Shown here one piece after another: positions 1-8,778 of a DNA stretch of 64,000 nucleotides. Numbering within the stretch: the stretch's first letter is position 1; the number at the start of each line of letters is the position of its first letter. The stretch covers positions 3,782,001 through 3,846,000 of the forward strand of contig NZ_VFMN01000001.1 in assembly GCF_006715055.1 (NCBI RefSeq), read 5' to 3'. The stretch comes from Lapillicoccus jejuensis. Its GTDB lineage: Bacteria; Actinomycetota; Actinomycetes; Actinomycetales; Dermatophilaceae. Both the position numbers and the translations under genes were made by a program. The notes under the pieces are model-generated. The model made no database searches, was not told the DNA's origin, and saw only the letters and a program-made list of their open reading frames with translations.

Positions 1-116
1 GGCGGCTCGACCTTGGTGACGTGGGCGCCGAGCGCGGCCAGCCGGGCCGCCGCCACCGGCCCGGGCACGTTGACGGCGATGGTGACGACGCGGACGCCGG
101 CGAGCGGACCGCTCAC
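1..116 (-). CDS. CaiB/BaiF-family CoA transferase, N-terminal fragment (runs off the window)
   Basis: Only the first 38 codons are present. Starting at a GTG at 116, the protein begins SGPLAGVRVVTIAVNVPGP and then has an ALGAHVTKVEPP stretch. This is the N-terminal signature of the CaiB/BaiF (class III) CoA transferases, which move CoA between acyl groups; the family includes alpha-methylacyl-CoA racemase. The GTG overlaps the TGA of the upstream acyl-CoA ligase gene as GTGA, so it is the last visible member of the beta-oxidation operon. Substrate cannot be judged from this fragment. Confidence 0.8.
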   Translation of the reverse strand, partial: MSGPLAGVRVVTIAVNVPGPVAAARLAALGAHVTKVEP

Positions 117-1690
117 GACCCCACCTGCGCCCGCAGCTGCGGCTTGACGACCTTGCCGCTGGCGTTGCGCGGCAGCCGCTCGACGCGCTCGACCACCCGC
201 GGGTGCTTGTACGACGCTAGCCGGTCGCGCAGGAACGCCCGCAGCGCCTCGACCTCGAGGTCCGGCGCGCCCTCGCGCAGCGCGACGACGGCGACCGGGA
301 CCTCGCCCCAGCGCTCGTCCGCGCGTCCCACGACGGCGACCTCGAGCACGTCGGGGTGCGCCGCCACGGCGTTCTCGACCTCGGCGCAGTAGATGTTCTC
401 CCCGCCGGAGATGAGCATGTCCTTCTTCCGGTCGACGACCCAGACGAACCCCTCGTCGTCCTGCCGCACGAGGTCGCCCGAGTGGAACCAGCCGCCCTCG
501 AACGCCTCGGCCGTCGCCTCAGGGGCGTTCCAGTAACCCTTCATCAGCGTCGGCCCCCGGTAGACGATCTCGCCCACCTCACCGCGCGGCACGTCCTGCC
601 CGAACGAGTCCACGACCCGCGCCTGCACGGTGGGGATCACACGGCCGACCGAGCCGAGCTTGCGCAGCGCGTCCTCGCCCCGCAGGACGCAGGTGATAGG
701 CGACATCTCGGTCTGCCCGAAGACGGCGACGTTCTGCGCGTCGGGAAAGGTGTCGGCCATCTGCCGCAGCAGGGTGTCGCTCGCCGGGGCGGCCCCCCAG
801 CTGATGCAGCGCAGCGCGAGGTCGCGCTGGCCCACGCCCGGGTCCGCACACACGGCCTGCCACTGGGTGGGCACGAGGAAGACCGAGGTCACCCGCTCGC
901 GCTCCCAGGTGTCGAGGATGTCCGTCGCCGAGAACTCGCGCAGGGGGTGGATGACGGTGCGGATGCCGAGCAGCAGGTTCGGCGCCACCGCGCCGAGGGC
1001 GGCGACGTGGAAGCCCGGCGCCGCCATGAAACCGATGTCGTCCTCCGTACTGGCGAACGCCCGGAGGCACGTCAGCGCCTGCGTGGCGAGGTTGACGTGG
1101 CTGAGCATCGCGCCCTTGGGCCGGCCGGTGGTGCCGCTCGTGTAGAGGATGAGCGCGGTCGTGTCCTCCGCGACGTCGGGCAGGTCGGCCGGCTCGCCGT
1201 CGGACTCGCCCTCGGCCAGGACCTGCTCGTAACCGAGCAGGTCGCCGTCCGTCTCGGCGCCCATGACGAGCACGAGCGACAGCGCCGGTACGGCGCCCCG
1301 TACGGCCACGGCCAGGGGCAGCAGCGCTGGCTCGGTGACCACCGCCGTGGCCCCGCAGTCCTGCGCGAGGGCGCTCGCCTCGGGCGGGGTGAGCCGGAAG
1401 TTGACCGGGACGGCGATCGCGCCGAGAGCGTTGACGGCGAGGACGGTCTCGAAGAACTCGGTGCGGTTGAGGGTGATCAGCAGGACACGATCCCCCGCCG
1501 TCACCCGGCGCCGCGCGAGACCGGAGGCCAGTGCGGACACCCGCCGGTGGAGGTCGGACCACGTCGTGTCGTGGCCCAGGAAGCGGAACGCGACGTCGTC
1601 GGGACGCATGAGCGCGTGGGTGGCCACCCACGTCATCCAGTGGTGCCGCGTCGAGCGGGTCGGCTCGGCGCCGGGCGGCGTGCCCGTCAC
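113..1690 (-). CDS. Acyl-CoA synthetase (AMP-forming, FadD type)
   Basis: A 525-residue ANL-superfamily adenylate-forming enzyme that would activate a carboxylic or fatty acid to its acyl-CoA through an acyl-AMP. The phosphate-binding loop YTSGTTGRPKG is at about residues 183-193. The hinge-region GWFHSGDL lies near 400, and the C-terminal domain carries a KDMLISGGENIYCAEVE stretch and a final NASGKVVK with the catalytic lysine. Length is normal for the family. It starts at GTG 1690, which overlaps the enoyl-CoA hydratase stop as GTGA, and its own stop overlaps the CoA transferase start, so it is coupled inside the operon. Chain-length preference is unknown. Confidence 0.92.
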   Translation of the reverse strand: MTGTPPGAEPTRSTRHHWMTWVATHALMRPDDVAFRFLGHDTTWSDLHRRVSALASGLARRRVTAGDRVLLITLNRTEFFETVLAVNALGAIAVPVNFRLTPPEASALAQDCGATAVVTEPALLPLAVAVRGAVPALSLVLVMGAETDGDLLGYEQVLAEGESDGEPADLPDVAEDTTALILYTSGTTGRPKGAMLSHVNLATQALTCLRAFASTEDDIGFMAAPGFHVAALGAVAPNLLLGIRTVIHPLREFSATDILDTWERERVTSVFLVPTQWQAVCADPGVGQRDLALRCISWGAAPASDTLLRQMADTFPDAQNVAVFGQTEMSPITCVLRGEDALRKLGSVGRVIPTVQARVVDSFGQDVPRGEVGEIVYRGPTLMKGYWNAPEATAEAFEGGWFHSGDLVRQDDEGFVWVVDRKKDMLISGGENIYCAEVENAVAAHPDVLEVAVVGRADERWGEVPVAVVALREGAPDLEVEALRAFLRDRLASYKHPRVVERVERLPRNASGKVVKPQLRAQVGS

Positions 1691-2454
1691 GACCGCACCG
1701 CCCGACGGGTGAGCAACGCCTCGGCGGCCCGCGCGAACTCGGGGGTGCGCAGGAGCTCCTGCTGGCCGGTGCCCTCGCGGCCCAGGGCGTCGGCCAGCCC
1801 GCCGAGGGTGGCCTCGCGCAGGGCGGCCTTGGTCAGCTCGACCGCGCGCCGGGGCGCGGCGACCAGGTGCGTGACGGCGCCGTCGACGAGGGCGTCGAGC
1901 TCGTCGAGGCTCGGGGCGGCCCCGGCGACCAGACCGGCCGCGGCGGCCTCCGTCGCGCCGATGCGACGGCCGAGCAGGACGGCCTCGTTGGCGCGGGCGC
2001 GGCCCATCGCCGCGGCCAGCAGCATCGTCGAGCCCCCGTCGGGCATGAGCCCGATGGAGAGGAACGACTGCAGGAGGTAGCCGTCGGGGCCGACGTACGC
2101 GAGGTCGGCGGCCAGGGCCAAGGACATGCCGATCCCCACGGCGGGACCCTGGACGCGGGCCACCACGGGGACGGCGCAGTGGACGACGGCGCTGACGAGC
2201 CGCTCGGCACCGGCCATGATCGCCGCCGGGTCGGCGTCCTCGCCGCTGATGTCGGTGAGGTCGGCCCCGGAGCAGAACGCACGACCTGCTCCGGCGAGGA
2301 CGACCACGCGGACCTCCTCGTCCGTCGACACCCCGTCGAGGGCGTCGACGACCGCGCGCATCGCCTCACCGGTGACGGCGTTGAGCCGGGCCTCGTGGTC
2401 GATGGTCAGCCGCAGCACCGCCCCGTCCCGCTCGACCCGCAGGTGGTGGCTCAC
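1687..2454 (-). CDS. Enoyl-CoA hydratase/isomerase (crotonase family)
   Basis: A 255-residue crotonase-fold protein that probably hydrates trans-2-enoyl-CoA during beta-oxidation. The oxyanion-hole segments are AFCSGADLTDIS and VQGPAVGIGMSLALAADLAY. A longer open frame extends upstream, but the family starts here: GTG 2454 gives SHHLRVERDGAVLRLTIDH, and this GTG overlaps the FadB stop as GTGA. The catalytic glutamates of classical crotonase (around GxxPExG) are not clearly conserved: the corresponding region reads SIGLMPDGGSTMLL, with Asp at the second position. It may therefore be an isomerase-like or atypical member. Confidence 0.88.
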   Translation of the reverse strand: MSHHLRVERDGAVLRLTIDHEARLNAVTGEAMRAVVDALDGVSTDEEVRVVVLAGAGRAFCSGADLTDISGEDADPAAIMAGAERLVSAVVHCAVPVVARVQGPAVGIGMSLALAADLAYVGPDGYLLQSFLSIGLMPDGGSTMLLAAAMGRARANEAVLLGRRIGATEAAAAGLVAGAAPSLDELDALVDGAVTHLVAAPRRAVELTKAALREATLGGLADALGREGTGQQELLRTPEFARAAEALLTRRAVRS

Positions 2455-4655
2455 GCCACCTCCTCGTAGGTGCCGCCGGACTCGGCGCGCTCGACGAGCG
2501 ACGCGGGCGGCGTGAACCGGTCGCCGTACCTCTCGGCCAGCTCGCGGGCCCTCGCGACGAACCCGGCGAGACCGCCCGGGTACTGGTCGAGGTAGCGCGC
2601 GACCCCGCCCGTCCACCCCGGGAAGCCGATTCCCAGGATGGAGCCGACGTTGGCGTCGGTCGTCGACTCGAGCACGCCCTCGTCGAGGCACTTGACCGTC
2701 TCGAGGGCCTCGGCGAAGAGCATCCGCTCCTGCATGTCCTCGAACGGGATCTGCCGCCAGCCGTCGGCCGGGCGGAACGCCTCGAGCCCGGACCACAGGC
2801 CGGTACGACGCCCGTCGGCGTCGTACTCGTAGAACCCGCGGCCGGAGCTGCGGCCCGGACGGTCGAGCTCGTCGAGCATCCGGTCGGTCACGGCGTCGGC
2901 GGGGTGCGGCGTCCACGTGCCGCCCTCGGCCTCGACCGCCGCCCGTGTCTCACGACGGATCTTCCGGGGAAGCGTGAGGGTCAGCTCGTCCATGAGCTGG
3001 AGCACCGGGGCGGGGTAGCCCGCCTGGCGGCTCGCCTGCTCGATCGACGCGGGCGCGATGCCCTCGCCGAGCATGGCCAGGCCCTCGCTGGTGAAGGTGC
3101 CGATGACCCGGCTGGTGAAGAAGCCCCGCGAGTCGTGGACGACGATCGGCGTCTTGCCGATCTGCTTGGCGAAGGCCAGCGCCCGCCCGAGGGCCGCGTC
3201 GGAGGTCCGCTCCCCGCGGATGACCTCGAGCAGGGGCATCTTGTCCACCGGGGAGAAGAAGTGCAGGCCGATGAAGTCCGCGGGCCGGGTGACGTGCTCG
3301 GCGAGCCCGGTGATCGGCAGGGTCGAGGTGTTCGACCCCAGCAGCGCGTCGGGCGCGACGACGGGCTCGATCTCGGCGTAGACGGCGGCCTTGACCGACG
3401 GGTCCTCGAAGACGGCCTCGATGACGAGGTCGGCCCCGGCGGCGTCCTGCGGGTCGGCGGTCGCGGTGACCCGGGCGAGCAGCGCCTCGCCGTCCGCCTC
3501 GGTGCTGCGCCCGGAGGCGACCGCCTTCTCGACGAGCCGGCGCGAGTACCCCTTGCCGCGCTCGGCCGATTCCTGGGACACGTCCTTGAGGACGACCTCG
3601 ATCCCGGCCTTCGCGGCGACGTACGCGATGGCGGCGCCCATCATCCCGGCGCCGAGGACGACGACCTTCCGCACGGGTGGGGCGTCCGGGTCGGCGTACT
3701 GCTTGACCCGCCCAGCGGCGGTCTGCAGGTCGAAGAACATCGCCCGGATCATGTTCTTGGCGATCTGGCTTCCGAGCAGCGAGGTGAAGTACCGCGTCTC
3801 GACGAGGTGGGCCGTCGCGTAGTCCAGGCCCGCCCCCTCGACGGCGGCGGCGAGGATGGCCCGCGGGGCGGGGTACGGCGCCCCGCCCAGCTGCTTGCGC
3901 AGCGTCGCCGGCGCGGCGGAGATGAGGCCGCTGACCCTCGGGGAGCCGGGGGCGCCACCGGGAAGCCGGTAACCCGGCCGGTCCCACGGCTGAGCGGCGT
4001 CCGGGTGCGCGGCGATCCACGCCTTGGCGGCCGGCAGCAGGTCGTCGACGGTGGGCACGACCTCGTCGACGAGGCCCAGCTCGCGGGCCGCGGACGGGGT
4101 GAGCCGCTGCCCCTGCAGCAGGCAGCCGGTGAGGGCCGGCAGCAGCCCGAGCAGCCGGACGCTGCGCACGACGCCGCCGGCGCCGGGCAGCAGCCCGAGG
4201 GTGACCTCCGGGAACCCGATCCGCGTCGAGCGCAGGTCCGCGACGACGCGGTGGTGGCAGGCCAGGGCGATCTCGAGGCCGCCGCCGAGCGCGGCGCCGT
4301 TGATCGCCGCCACGACGGGGCGACCGAGGGTCTCCAGGTCGCGCATCGGCCGCTTGATCGCCGCCGTGCGCTCCATCGACGCGGCGGCGGCCTCCGGACC
4401 GGTCGGCATCCGCAGCAGGTCGGTGAGGTTCCCGCCGGCGAAGAACGTCTTCTTGGCCGAGGTGAGCACGACCCCGGTGATCGACTCCTTCTCCTCGACG
4501 AGGCGCTGCACCGTGGCGGCGAAGCTCGCCAGGTGCGCGGCGTTCATCGTGTTGGCCGAGGCGCCGGGGTCGTCCATGGTCAGCACGACGACGCCGTCGG
4601 CGTCCTGCTCCCACCGGATCGTCGAGGTCCGCTCCGTGGTGTCCTGCGGGCCCAC
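2451..4655 (-). CDS. fadB: Fatty oxidation complex alpha subunit (enoyl-CoA hydratase / 3-hydroxyacyl-CoA dehydrogenase)
   Basis: A 734-residue multifunctional beta-oxidation protein. The N-terminal crotonase domain (about 15-200) has FFAGGNLTDLL and INGAALGGGLEIALACHHR, then FPEVTLGLLPGAGGVVR with the catalytic glutamate. The NAD-binding domain begins near residue 330 with VVVLGAGMMGAAIAYVAAKAG. LHFFSPVDKMPLLEVIRG is typical of the 3-hydroxyacyl-CoA dehydrogenase N domain, and two C-terminal dehydrogenase domains follow. It would hydrate enoyl-CoA and oxidise L-3-hydroxyacyl-CoA, passing product to the thiolase encoded 1 nt upstream. The start is GTG 4655. Size and order fit the trifunctional alpha-subunit family. 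Confidence 0.95.
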   Translation of the reverse strand: MGPQDTTERTSTIRWEQDADGVVVLTMDDPGASANTMNAAHLASFAATVQRLVEEKESITGVVLTSAKKTFFAGGNLTDLLRMPTGPEAAAASMERTAAIKRPMRDLETLGRPVVAAINGAALGGGLEIALACHHRVVADLRSTRIGFPEVTLGLLPGAGGVVRSVRLLGLLPALTGCLLQGQRLTPSAARELGLVDEVVPTVDDLLPAAKAWIAAHPDAAQPWDRPGYRLPGGAPGSPRVSGLISAAPATLRKQLGGAPYPAPRAILAAAVEGAGLDYATAHLVETRYFTSLLGSQIAKNMIRAMFFDLQTAAGRVKQYADPDAPPVRKVVVLGAGMMGAAIAYVAAKAGIEVVLKDVSQESAERGKGYSRRLVEKAVASGRSTEADGEALLARVTATADPQDAAGADLVIEAVFEDPSVKAAVYAEIEPVVAPDALLGSNTSTLPITGLAEHVTRPADFIGLHFFSPVDKMPLLEVIRGERTSDAALGRALAFAKQIGKTPIVVHDSRGFFTSRVIGTFTSEGLAMLGEGIAPASIEQASRQAGYPAPVLQLMDELTLTLPRKIRRETRAAVEAEGGTWTPHPADAVTDRMLDELDRPGRSSGRGFYEYDADGRRTGLWSGLEAFRPADGWRQIPFEDMQERMLFAEALETVKCLDEGVLESTTDANVGSILGIGFPGWTGGVARYLDQYPGGLAGFVARARELAERYGDRFTPPASLVERAESGGTYEEVA

Positions 4656-4656
4656 C

Positions 4657-5880
4657 TCAGGCCCCCAGCCGCTCGATGACGGTGGCGATGCCCATGCCGC
4701 CGCCGACGCACAGCGTCGCGAGGGCGTAGCGGCCGCCGGTGCGCTCGAGCTCGTCGAGCGCCGTGCCGAGGATCATCGCGCCGGTCGCCCCGAGGGGGTG
4801 CCCCATGGCGATGGCCCCGCCGTTGACGTTGACCTTGTCGATGCTGATCCCGAGGTCCTTCATGAGCTTCATCGGCACGGCGGCGAAGGCCTCGTTGACC
4901 TCGAACACGTCGATGTCGTCGACGTCGAGACCGGCCCGTCGCAGGACCTTCTGCGTGGCCGGGGTCGGCCCGGTCAGCATGATCGTCGAGTCCGAGCCGG
5001 TGACGGCGGTGGCGACGATGCGCGCCCGCGGCGTGAGGCCGGCCCGCTCCCCCGCCTCGCGGTTCCCGATGAGCATCAGCGTCGCCCCGTCGACGATGCC
5101 GGAGGAGTTGCCGGCGTGGTGGACGTGCTCGATCCGCTCGACCCAGTGGTACTTCTGCAGCGCGACGGCGTCGAAGCCGGCCTCGGCGCCGAGCTTGGCG
5201 AAGGACGGCCGCAGCCCGGCCAGGGTCTGGCGCGTCGTGCCCGCCCGGAGGTGCTCGTCGTGGTCGAGGACGGTGACGCCGTTGACGTCGGTGACCGGCA
5301 CGACGGAGTGCTCGAAGAGGTGCTTGTCCCAGGCCCGGGCGGCGAGCTCCTGCGACCGGACGGCGTAGTCGTCGACATCGTCTCGGGTGAAGCCCTCGAT
5401 CGTCGCGATGAGGTCGGCACCGATCCCCTGCGGCACGAAGCCGGTGTCGTAGTTCGTCGCCGGGTCCTCCGCCCACGCGCCGCCGTCGGAGCCCATCGGC
5501 ACCCGGGACATCGACTCGACCCCGCCGGCGAGGACGAGGTCCTCCATCCCGCTCATGATCTTGTGGGCGGCGAGGTTGACCGCCTCGAGGCCGCTGGCGC
5601 AGAACCGGTCGACCTGCAGGCCCGCCACCGTCTCGGGCAGCCCGGCGGCGACGGCGGCCACGCGCGGCAGCACCGAGCCCTGCTCCCCCACCGGCGAGAC
5701 GATCCCCATGACGATGTCGTCGACGTCGGCCGGATCGAGCCCGGGGTTTCGCCGCTTCACGGCCTCGATGAGCCCGGTCGTCAGGTCGATGGGCTTGACG
5801 CTGTGCAGCGCCCCGTCCGGCTTGCCGCGTCCCCTCGGCGTGCGGACGGCGTCGAAGATGAGGGCGTCGGTCGCGGGCAC
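4657..5880 (-). CDS. fadA: Acetyl-CoA C-acyltransferase (3-ketoacyl-CoA thiolase)
   Basis: A 407-residue thiolase, first gene of the beta-oxidation operon. The nucleophilic cysteine sits in [16 protein letters not shown] (about residue 90). The histidine segment is [19 protein letters not shown], and the second active-site cysteine is in [14 protein letters not shown] near the C terminus. It cleaves 3-ketoacyl-CoA with CoA to acetyl-CoA and a shortened acyl-CoA. GTG 5880 is preceded by a GGAGG ribosome-binding site seven bases away. It is read divergently from the double-TetR regulator; a TTGACG-17-TAAGTT promoter overlaps the palindrome between them, so it is probably regulated by that protein. 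Confidence 0.95.
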   Translation of the reverse strand: MPATDALIFDAVRTPRGRGKPDGALHSVKPIDLTTGLIEAVKRRNPGLDPADVDDIVMGIVSPVGEQGSVLPRVAAVAAGLPETVAGLQVDRFCASGLEAVNLAAHKIMSGMEDLVLAGGVESMSRVPMGSDGGAWAEDPATNYDTGFVPQGIGADLIATIEGFTRDDVDDYAVRSQELAARAWDKHLFEHSVVPVTDVNGVTVLDHDEHLRAGTTRQTLAGLRPSFAKLGAEAGFDAVALQKYHWVERIEHVHHAGNSSGIVDGATLMLIGNREAGERAGLTPRARIVATAVTGSDSTIMLTGPTPATQKVLRRAGLDVDDIDVFEVNEAFAAVPMKLMKDLGISIDKVNVNGGAIAMGHPLGATGAMILGTALDELERTGGRYALATLCVGGGMGIATVIERLGA

Positions 5881-5928
5881 GGGGGCCTCCGTCGGTCGTC
5901 GATGAGCGCGGGTGGGCGAACAGCCGTT

Positions 5929-5957
5929 AACTTAGGCATCCGATCGCGGCCCGTCAA
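5929..5957 (-). promoter_or_regulatory. Predicted promoter of the fadA-fadB operon
   Basis: On the minus strand TTGACG (5957-5952) is followed after exactly 17 bases by TAAGTT (5934-5929), which fits the actinobacterial TANNNT -10. Transcription would start near 5922, leaving a leader of about 40 nt before the GTG at 5880. The -35 box lies inside one arm of the palindrome, so repressor binding would block RNA polymerase directly. Confidence 0.65.
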
Positions 5958-5972
5958 GGCACGTCCTTGACG
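5952..5972. promoter_or_regulatory. Perfect 21-bp inverted repeat: candidate TetR operator
   Basis: Arms CGTCAAGG (5952-5959) and CCTTGACG (5965-5972) are exact reverse complements around a 5-nt CACGT centre. Each arm contains a TTGACG hexamer on the strand facing its own gene, so one site could repress both the beta-oxidation operon and the regulator at 6003. Size and symmetry are typical for TetR-family operators. Binding is inferred, not shown. Confidence 0.65.
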
Positions 5973-6002
5973 ATCCGTGAGTGAAGGTGCGTTAATCACC
6001 GG

Positions 6003-7193
6003 GTGTCGCAGGCGACCCGCACCCGCCCGGCCGACCGCCGGGCCCAGCTGCTCGACGCGGCCGCCGTCGCCTTCGGCGCCCGGGGGTACGCCGCGGTGTC
6101 CCTCGGGGACATCGCCGCCGCGGTCGGGATCTCCGCCCCTGCGCTCTACCGCCACGTGCCGAACAAGTACGCGCTCTTCGCCGAGGTCGCGCAGGCCGAG
6201 ATGACGGCCCTGCTCGAGGCCGCACGCGCCGTGCCCGACCCCGACGACCTCGACGCGGTCCTGCTCGCCATCGCGGGCCGCACGGTCGACCACCGCGACC
6301 ACGGCAGCCTCTACCGGTGGGAGGCGCGGTTCCTCACCGAGGAGGACCGCGGCCGGCTGCGCGCGACGACCCGAGCCCTGCGGGCGTCCGTCGCGGGCCC
6401 GCTGGCGCGGCGCCGTACGGCGACCCGGGGCGCGGTCCCCGACGAGGCGGACCCCACGCTGCTCGCGTCCGCCGCGCTCGCCGTCGTCGCCAGCGTGACC
6501 GCGCACCGGCTCGTGCTCCCCGACCTGGCCGAGCGCGTGGCCCGGCTGGCCGCCGCCGTCGCGCAGGTCCCGCTGCCGCCGTCGCCGGGTCCGGCGCCCG
6601 CTCCCGGCCCCGAACCGGCCTGGCGGGCGACGCTGGCCCCGTCCTCGACGCGGGAGCGGCTGCTCGTCGAGGCGCTGCGGGCCTTCGAGCGGCACGGGTA
6701 CCTCGGCGCGACGATGGAGGAGATCGCGCGGGCCGTCGGGCTCAGCGCGCCGGCCGCCTACCGCTACGTGCCGACCAAGGCCGCCCTGCTCGCGGAGGCG
6801 TTCTCCCGCAGCCAGATCCGACTCGATGCCGTCGTCCGCGCGGCACTCGCCGACGTCGACGCGGCGGACGAGGCGCTGCCGGCCCTCGCGGCGGCGTACG
6901 TGCGGCTGTGGTTCCAGCAGCCCGAGGTGATGAGCGTGTGGGGGGCCGAGGCCGGCCACCTCGGCGACGACGAGCGCGAGGAGCTGCGGGCCGTCCAGCG
7001 CGACCACGTCGCCGTGTGGGTCGCGCTGCTGCGCGAGGTGCGGCCCGACCTCGACCCGGTCGACGCGCGCCTGCGGGTCCACGCCGCCCTCACCGTCGTC
7101 GTGGACACCGGCCGCCTGCTGCGCTTCGACCGGCGCCGGCCCGTCCGGGACCGCGTCGTCGCGCTCGTCCTCGGCGTCCTGCTCGCCCCTTGA
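6003..7193 (+). CDS. Tandem TetR-family transcriptional regulator (two TetR_N DNA-binding domains)
   Basis: A 396-residue protein that looks like two TetR regulators fused head to tail. The first helix-turn-helix region is at about residues 12-60 (RAQLLDAAAVAFGARGYAA ... GISAPALYRHVPNKYALFAEV). The second is at about 217-265 (RERLLVEALRAFERHGYLG ... GLSAPAAYRYVPTKAALLAEA). Each is followed by a helical ligand-binding-like region, and a Pro/Ala linker (PLPPSPGPAPAPGPEP) joins the halves. Normal TetR proteins are about 200 residues and act as dimers. The GTG at 6003 lies only about 30 bp past the palindrome and has no Shine-Dalgarno, suggesting leaderless translation. It very likely controls the divergent fad genes and itself, perhaps in response to an acyl-CoA. 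Confidence 0.9.
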   Translation: MSQATRTRPADRRAQLLDAAAVAFGARGYAAVSLGDIAAAVGISAPALYRHVPNKYALFAEVAQAEMTALLEAARAVPDPDDLDAVLLAIAGRTVDHRDHGSLYRWEARFLTEEDRGRLRATTRALRASVAGPLARRRTATRGAVPDEADPTLLASAALAVVASVTAHRLVLPDLAERVARLAAAVAQVPLPPSPGPAPAPGPEPAWRATLAPSSTRERLLVEALRAFERHGYLGATMEEIARAVGLSAPAAYRYVPTKAALLAEAFSRSQIRLDAVVRAALADVDAADEALPALAAAYVRLWFQQPEVMSVWGAEAGHLGDDEREELRAVQRDHVAVWVALLREVRPDLDPVDARLRVHAALTVVVDTGRLLRFDRRRPVRDRVVALVLGVLLAP

Positions 7194-7239
7194 CCGCTGC
7201 CTGACCGACCAGCCCCGACCCACCCCAGGAGACCGACCG

Positions 7240-8382
7240 ATGTTGCTCGAGCTCACCGACGACCAGCGCGACCTCGCCCGGGCCGTGGACGACTTCTGCC
7301 GCAGGGAGGCCGGCTCGCGCGACCAGCGCGAGAAGCTCACCGACGGCGGCCGGCTGCACCACAACGAGGACCTCTACCGGCGGCTCGCCGGCCTCGGCTG
7401 GGCCGGCGTCCGCGTCCCGGAGGAGTACGGCGGCCTGGGCGGCAGCCACGTCGACATGTGCCTGCTGCTGGAGCGCACGGCCCACGGGATGCTGCCCATC
7501 GCCGGGATGGGCGTGACCTTCATCGTCGCGAACGCGGTCGCCCGCTTCGGGACGGCCGCGCAGAAGGAGACCCTGCTGCGCAGCGTCGTGGCCGGTGACT
7601 CGCAGTCGATCTCGATGTCCGAGCCGGGCGCCGGCTCCGACGTCGCCGCCCTCACCTGCAAGGCGGAGCGGACCGACTCGGGCTGGCGGGTCAACGGGCA
7701 GAAGACGTGGTGCTCCAACGCGCACTACGCGCAGCACCTGCTCCTCGTCGCGCGCACGTCGGGCAGCGGCTCGAAGCACGAGGGCATCACCATGTTCCAC
7801 GTGCCGTTGCCGGCCGACGGGCTGGAGATCCGCGGGATCGACACCCTCGGCGGCCGCGAGGTCAACGACCTCTTCTTCACCGACGTCGAGCTGCCCGAGG
7901 ACGCCGTGGTCGGGCAGGTCGGTCAGGGCTGGACGCAGCTGATGGCCGGGCTCAGCACCGAGCGGCTCATCCTCGGCGCCCTCATGGTGGGGACGGCGCA
8001 GCGCGCCTTCGACGACGCGCTGGCCTTCGTGTCGACTCGCGAGCAGTTCGGGCGCAAGGTCGGCTCGTTCCAGGCCCTGCGGCACCGGGTCGCCGACCTC
8101 GCGACGGAGATCGAGGCGACCCGGCTTCTGGTGTACGCCGTCGCGCGGATGGCCGACGCCCAGCCGGACAAGGTGCTCGCGAGGGAGGCGTCGATGGTCA
8201 AGCTCAAGGCGACCGAGGTCGCCAAGCGCGTCGCCATCGAGGGCATGCAGATGATGGGAGGCTACGGCTACGCCACCGAGTTCGACATGGAGAAGCACCT
8301 GCGCTCCACCATCGTCTCGACGGTGTACGGCGGCACCAACGAGATCCAGCGCGACATCATCGGGAAGACCTACGGGTTGTAG
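7240..8382 (+). CDS. Acyl-CoA dehydrogenase
   Basis: A 380-residue FAD-dependent acyl-CoA dehydrogenase catalysing the first step of beta-oxidation. FAD-binding signatures are QSISMSEPGAGSDVAALTC and the C-terminal GGYGYATEFDMEKHLR with VYGGTNEIQRDIIGK. The catalytic base of medium-chain enzymes (Glu before Gly-Thr in YEGT) is Gly here. Glu241 in MAGLSTERLILG sits where isovaleryl-CoA and long-chain enzymes carry theirs, so it is the likely base. ATG 7240 follows a CAGGAGA site. It is 46 bp downstream of the double-TetR gene and probably co-transcribed, completing the oxidation set of the divergent operon. Confidence 0.94.
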   Translation: MLLELTDDQRDLARAVDDFCRREAGSRDQREKLTDGGRLHHNEDLYRRLAGLGWAGVRVPEEYGGLGGSHVDMCLLLERTAHGMLPIAGMGVTFIVANAVARFGTAAQKETLLRSVVAGDSQSISMSEPGAGSDVAALTCKAERTDSGWRVNGQKTWCSNAHYAQHLLLVARTSGSGSKHEGITMFHVPLPADGLEIRGIDTLGGREVNDLFFTDVELPEDAVVGQVGQGWTQLMAGLSTERLILGALMVGTAQRAFDDALAFVSTREQFGRKVGSFQALRHRVADLATEIEATRLLVYAVARMADAQPDKVLAREASMVKLKATEVAKRVAIEGMQMMGGYGYATEFDMEKHLRSTIVSTVYGGTNEIQRDIIGKTYGL

Positions 8383-8410
8383 GCCTCCCCGACGACGGGA
8401 CGCTCCTGGG

Positions 8411-8671
8411 TCAGCCGCGCACCGAGCGGCGACCGCTCAGGGTCTCGGCGACGCCGATGAGCAGGACGGCGGCGACCACGGCGACGATCGAGCCGAGGAC
8501 GTTCAGCTCGAAGATGCTGCCGGTGCCGAGCAGGTTGGCGACGACGCCGCCGATCACCGAGCCGACGAGGCCGAGCAGCAGGGTGGCCAGGATCGACAGG
8601 TTCTGCTTCCCGGGCTTGATGAGGCGCGCCACGGCGCCGACGACGAGACCGAAGACGATGAAACCGATCAT
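8411..8671 (-). CDS. GlsB/YeaQ/YmgE-family stress-response membrane protein
   Basis: An 86-residue very hydrophobic protein with about three membrane segments: IGFIVFGLVVGAVARLI, then LSILATLLLGLVGSVIGGVV and VLGSIVAVVAAVLLIGVAE. The pattern and the RLIKPGKQ turn after the first helix match the small family formerly called transglycosylase-associated proteins. These are common in actinobacteria and often stress-induced, with no proven molecular activity. It starts at ATG 8671 behind AGAAGGAGC. It is convergent with the acyl-CoA dehydrogenase gene and stands alone. Confidence 0.88.
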   Translation of the reverse strand: MIGFIVFGLVVGAVARLIKPGKQNLSILATLLLGLVGSVIGGVVANLLGTGSIFELNVLGSIVAVVAAVLLIGVAETLSGRRSVRG

Positions 8672-8778
8672 GGTGAGCTCCTTCTGGCTCTCGGATGCTG
8701 TGCTGTCACCTCATTGGTCGTGTCCGACGACGCGATCCTCACGGCGTCGCGAGCCCGCCCCGTGTGAAGACGGTCACA

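Noticed and set aside
4904-5970. Long open frames opposite the beta-oxidation genes
   Set aside because: They are antisense readings in GC-rich DNA with Arg/Gly-rich, non-homologous products.
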